Assembly: GCA_028869975.1 (NCBI GenBank)
Contig: JAGWQR010000309.1
Coordinates: forward strand, 1-22,614
DNA length: 22,614 nt
From: Alphaproteobacteria bacterium
GTDB taxonomy: Bacteria > Pseudomonadota > Alphaproteobacteria > Sphingomonadales > Sphingomonadaceae
Reading direction: 5' to 3'
Shown: positions 21,295 through 22,614 of the stretch, piece after piece
Layout: the number at the start of each line of letters is the position of its first letter
How positions within the stretch are numbered: position 1 is the first letter of the stretch
Made by a program: the position numbers and the translations under genes
Notes under the pieces: generated by a model
Database searches by the model: none
What the model was told of the DNA's origin: nothing
The model's input: the letters and a program-made list of their open reading frames with translations, nothing else

Positions 21295-22331
21295 CCAACC
21301 AGTCTCGTCAAAGTTTGTGCTGTGAAATCCACAATGGGAACAATGCGCGCATAATTCAAGCGGGTCGGGCCAATAACCCCCACCACACCGACTACATTCC
21401 CGTCCGCATTACGATAAGGCGCTGCAATAACCGATGAGCCGGAAAGCGCAAACAGCTTGTTCTCCGCGCCGATGAATATCCGCGTCGCCTGCGCGCTGCG
21501 CGCCGAATCGAGCAGGCGGATCAGGTCGGCCTTGCCCTCAATCTCGTCGAGCAGCAGCCGCACCCGCTCCAGATCGGCGGCGGACTTTTCGTCGATCAGG
21601 TTCGCCGCCCCGCGTACGATGAGAACTGGCCGCTGCGCCGAATCCTCACTCCACAGCGCCAAGCCTTGCGCGATCAGCGATTGCGCAGCGCTGTCAAGTG
21701 CGTCACGTTCGGCGTCCATTTCGCGGGTGAGGGACGCGCACGCTTCGGTCAGCGACAAGCCCCCCAGCCGCGCAGTCATATAATTTCCAGCCTCAACCAG
21801 CGCGGTGGCGGGCAGGTCAGGCGGAATTGTGATCACACGGTTCTCTATCGCGCCATCTTCCGCTACCAGCACCGCGAGCGCCTGGGTGCGTGACAGCGCA
21901 GCAAATGCAAACTGGCGGATGCGCATCTCCTTGGGCGGCACCAGCACCAGCCCTGCACAGGCCGAGAGGCCCGAGAGCGTTGCGGTCGCAGCGGCGAGCG
22001 CGTCCTCCACCGGGCCTTGGCTTACAAGCCGTGCCTCAATCGCCGCGCGCTCTTGCGCTGATGGGGCCGCCACCTGCATCATGCCATCGACGAACAGCCT
22101 TAAGCCCGTCTCGGTCGGCATCCGTCCGGCGGAGGTGTGCGGCGCCGCGAGCAGGCCTAATTCCTCAAGGTCTTGCATCACATTGCGGATGCTGGCGGGC
22201 GAGAGGTTCAGGCCTGCGAGCCTGGAAATGGTGCGCGAACCAATTGGCGCACCCGAGCCGAGATACGCCTCCACCACCATGCGGAACACATCGCGCGCGC
22301 GGTCAGTCAGGATGGGGAGCGGGGCGGTCAC
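21291..22331 (-). CDS. hrcA: Heat-inducible transcription repressor HrcA
   Basis: 346-residue repressor of class I heat-shock genes, which binds CIRCE operators and is kept active by GroEL. N-terminal winged helix: LTDRARDVFRMVVEAYLGSGAPIGSRTISR and LSPASIRNVMQDLEELGLL, then HTSAGRMPTETGLRLFVD. The C-terminal part has FIGAENKLFALSGSSVI and the VGVIGPTRLNYARIVPIVDF motif. The GTG at 22329-22331 is chosen because MTAPLPILTDRAR is the usual N-terminus; in-frame ATGs at 22376 and 22385 would add 15-18 unrelated residues. No clear ribosome site and no CIRCE element are visible upstream. First gene of hrcA-grpE-bolA, divergent from rph. Confidence 0.95.
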   Translation of the reverse strand: MTAPLPILTDRARDVFRMVVEAYLGSGAPIGSRTISRLAGLNLSPASIRNVMQDLEELGLLAAPHTSAGRMPTETGLRLFVDGMMQVAAPSAQERAAIEARLVSQGPVEDALAAATATLSGLSACAGLVLVPPKEMRIRQFAFAALSRTQALAVLVAEDGAIENRVITIPPDLPATALVEAGNYMTARLGGLSLTEACASLTREMDAERDALDSAAQSLIAQGLALWSEDSAQRPVLIVRGAANLIDEKSAADLERVRLLLDEIEGKADLIRLLDSARSAQATRIFIGAENKLFALSGSSVIAAPYRNADGNVVGVVGVIGPTRLNYARIVPIVDFTAQTLTRLVG

Positions 22332-22402
22332 GATGAACAAGTCTAGCTTAAGCGGAATGCAACCGCTAGAGGCCATCAAACCCAACCGAAAGGACTTGCC
22401 TC

Positions 22403-22614
22403 ATGCGCCCATCCGGCCGCGCGCCAGACCAAATGCGTGCTATCACAATCGAGCCGCACTTCACCAAGCACGCTGAAGGTGCTGTGCTGATCAGCTTTGG
22501 CGATACGCGGGTGCTCGTTACTGCGAGCGTAGAAGAGAAGGTGCCGCCCTTCCTGCGAGGGCAGGCGCAAGGCTGGGTAACGGCAGAATATGGGATGCTC
22601 CCGCGCGCCACGCA
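22403..22614 (+). CDS. rph: Ribonuclease PH, N-terminal fragment
   Basis: The first 70 codons of RNase PH, the phosphorolytic 3'-5' exoribonuclease that trims tRNA 3' ends; the gene continues past the right edge. The peptide starts MRPSGRAPDQMRAITIEPHF and continues through AEGAVLISFGDTRVLVTASVEE and VPPFLRGQAQGWVTAEYGMLPRAT, all standard RNase PH N-terminal motifs. AAAGGA (22389-22394) lies 8 bases before the ATG. The divergent pairing with hrcA-grpE is common in alphaproteobacteria. Confidence 0.96.
   Translation, partial: MRPSGRAPDQMRAITIEPHFTKHAEGAVLISFGDTRVLVTASVEEKVPPFLRGQAQGWVTAEYGMLPRAT

Noticed and set aside
22332..22402. CIRCE operator expected before hrcA
   Set aside because: The sequence has no TTAGCACTC or GAGTGCTAA arm. 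Only an imperfect dyad is present, so no CIRCE feature is reported.
1..22614. tRNA, rRNA, CRISPR arrays, insertion sequences, prophage or defence genes
   Set aside because: None seen when reading both strands; gene content is core-chromosomal throughout, with no transposase-like or integrase-like product and no long repeats.

Overview
The window reads as a chromosomal segment of a high-GC alphaproteobacterium, most likely of the order Sphingomonadales. The basis is the gene content and arrangement: divergent rph / hrcA-grpE, a membrane-anchored cytochrome c divergent from prephenate dehydratase, ubiA divergent from rsmE, a zf-CHCC protein, and an OprB-type porin. Genes are tightly packed, many with ATGA start/stop overlaps. 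No tRNA, rRNA, CRISPR array, insertion sequence or phage gene was recognised, and no stretch over 300 bases lacks a gene.

Layout. 1-129 (-): N-terminus of an intracellular PHA depolymerase. 266-2056 (+): MsbA-like ABC exporter. 2089-5979 (+): phosphate operon pstS-pstC-pstA-pstB behind a very clear PhoB box, with a long hairpin between pstS and pstC. 6006-6923 (-): YadG-like ABC ATPase without a neighbouring permease. 7000-7191 (+): zf-CHCC protein. 7188-8107 (-): ubiA, whose N-terminus is separated from its body by an apparent one-base frameshift. 8119-8874 (+): rsmE.

8848-12422 is a phage-shock-protein (envelope stress) locus and the most interesting region. pspF (-) faces a sigma-54 promoter that drives a secreted TonB-C-domain protein, then a strong intrinsic terminator, then pspA, pspB, pspC and two further small membrane/coiled-coil proteins. 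An AT-rich tandem repeat sits where PspF enhancer sites are expected. The inferred circuit is: PspF plus sigma-54 RNA polymerase transcribes the TonB-C gene at full level, and read-through of the terminator supplies PspA and the small membrane partners.

12426-13685 (-): PAS_5-like protein with an unrecognised C-terminal half. 13798-14328 (+): GNAT acetyltransferase. 14388-15704 (+): OprB-family porin. 15715-16266 (-): membrane-anchored cytochrome c. 16377-17270 (+): prephenate dehydratase. 17373-18794 (+): PLP-dependent decarboxylase. 18791-19159 (-): TfoX-N protein. 19244-20476 (+): membrane-anchored serine hydrolase. 20482-22331 (-): hrcA-grpE-bolA heat-shock operon. 22403-end (+): start of rph.

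All family calls come from reading motifs by eye. No database search was possible.
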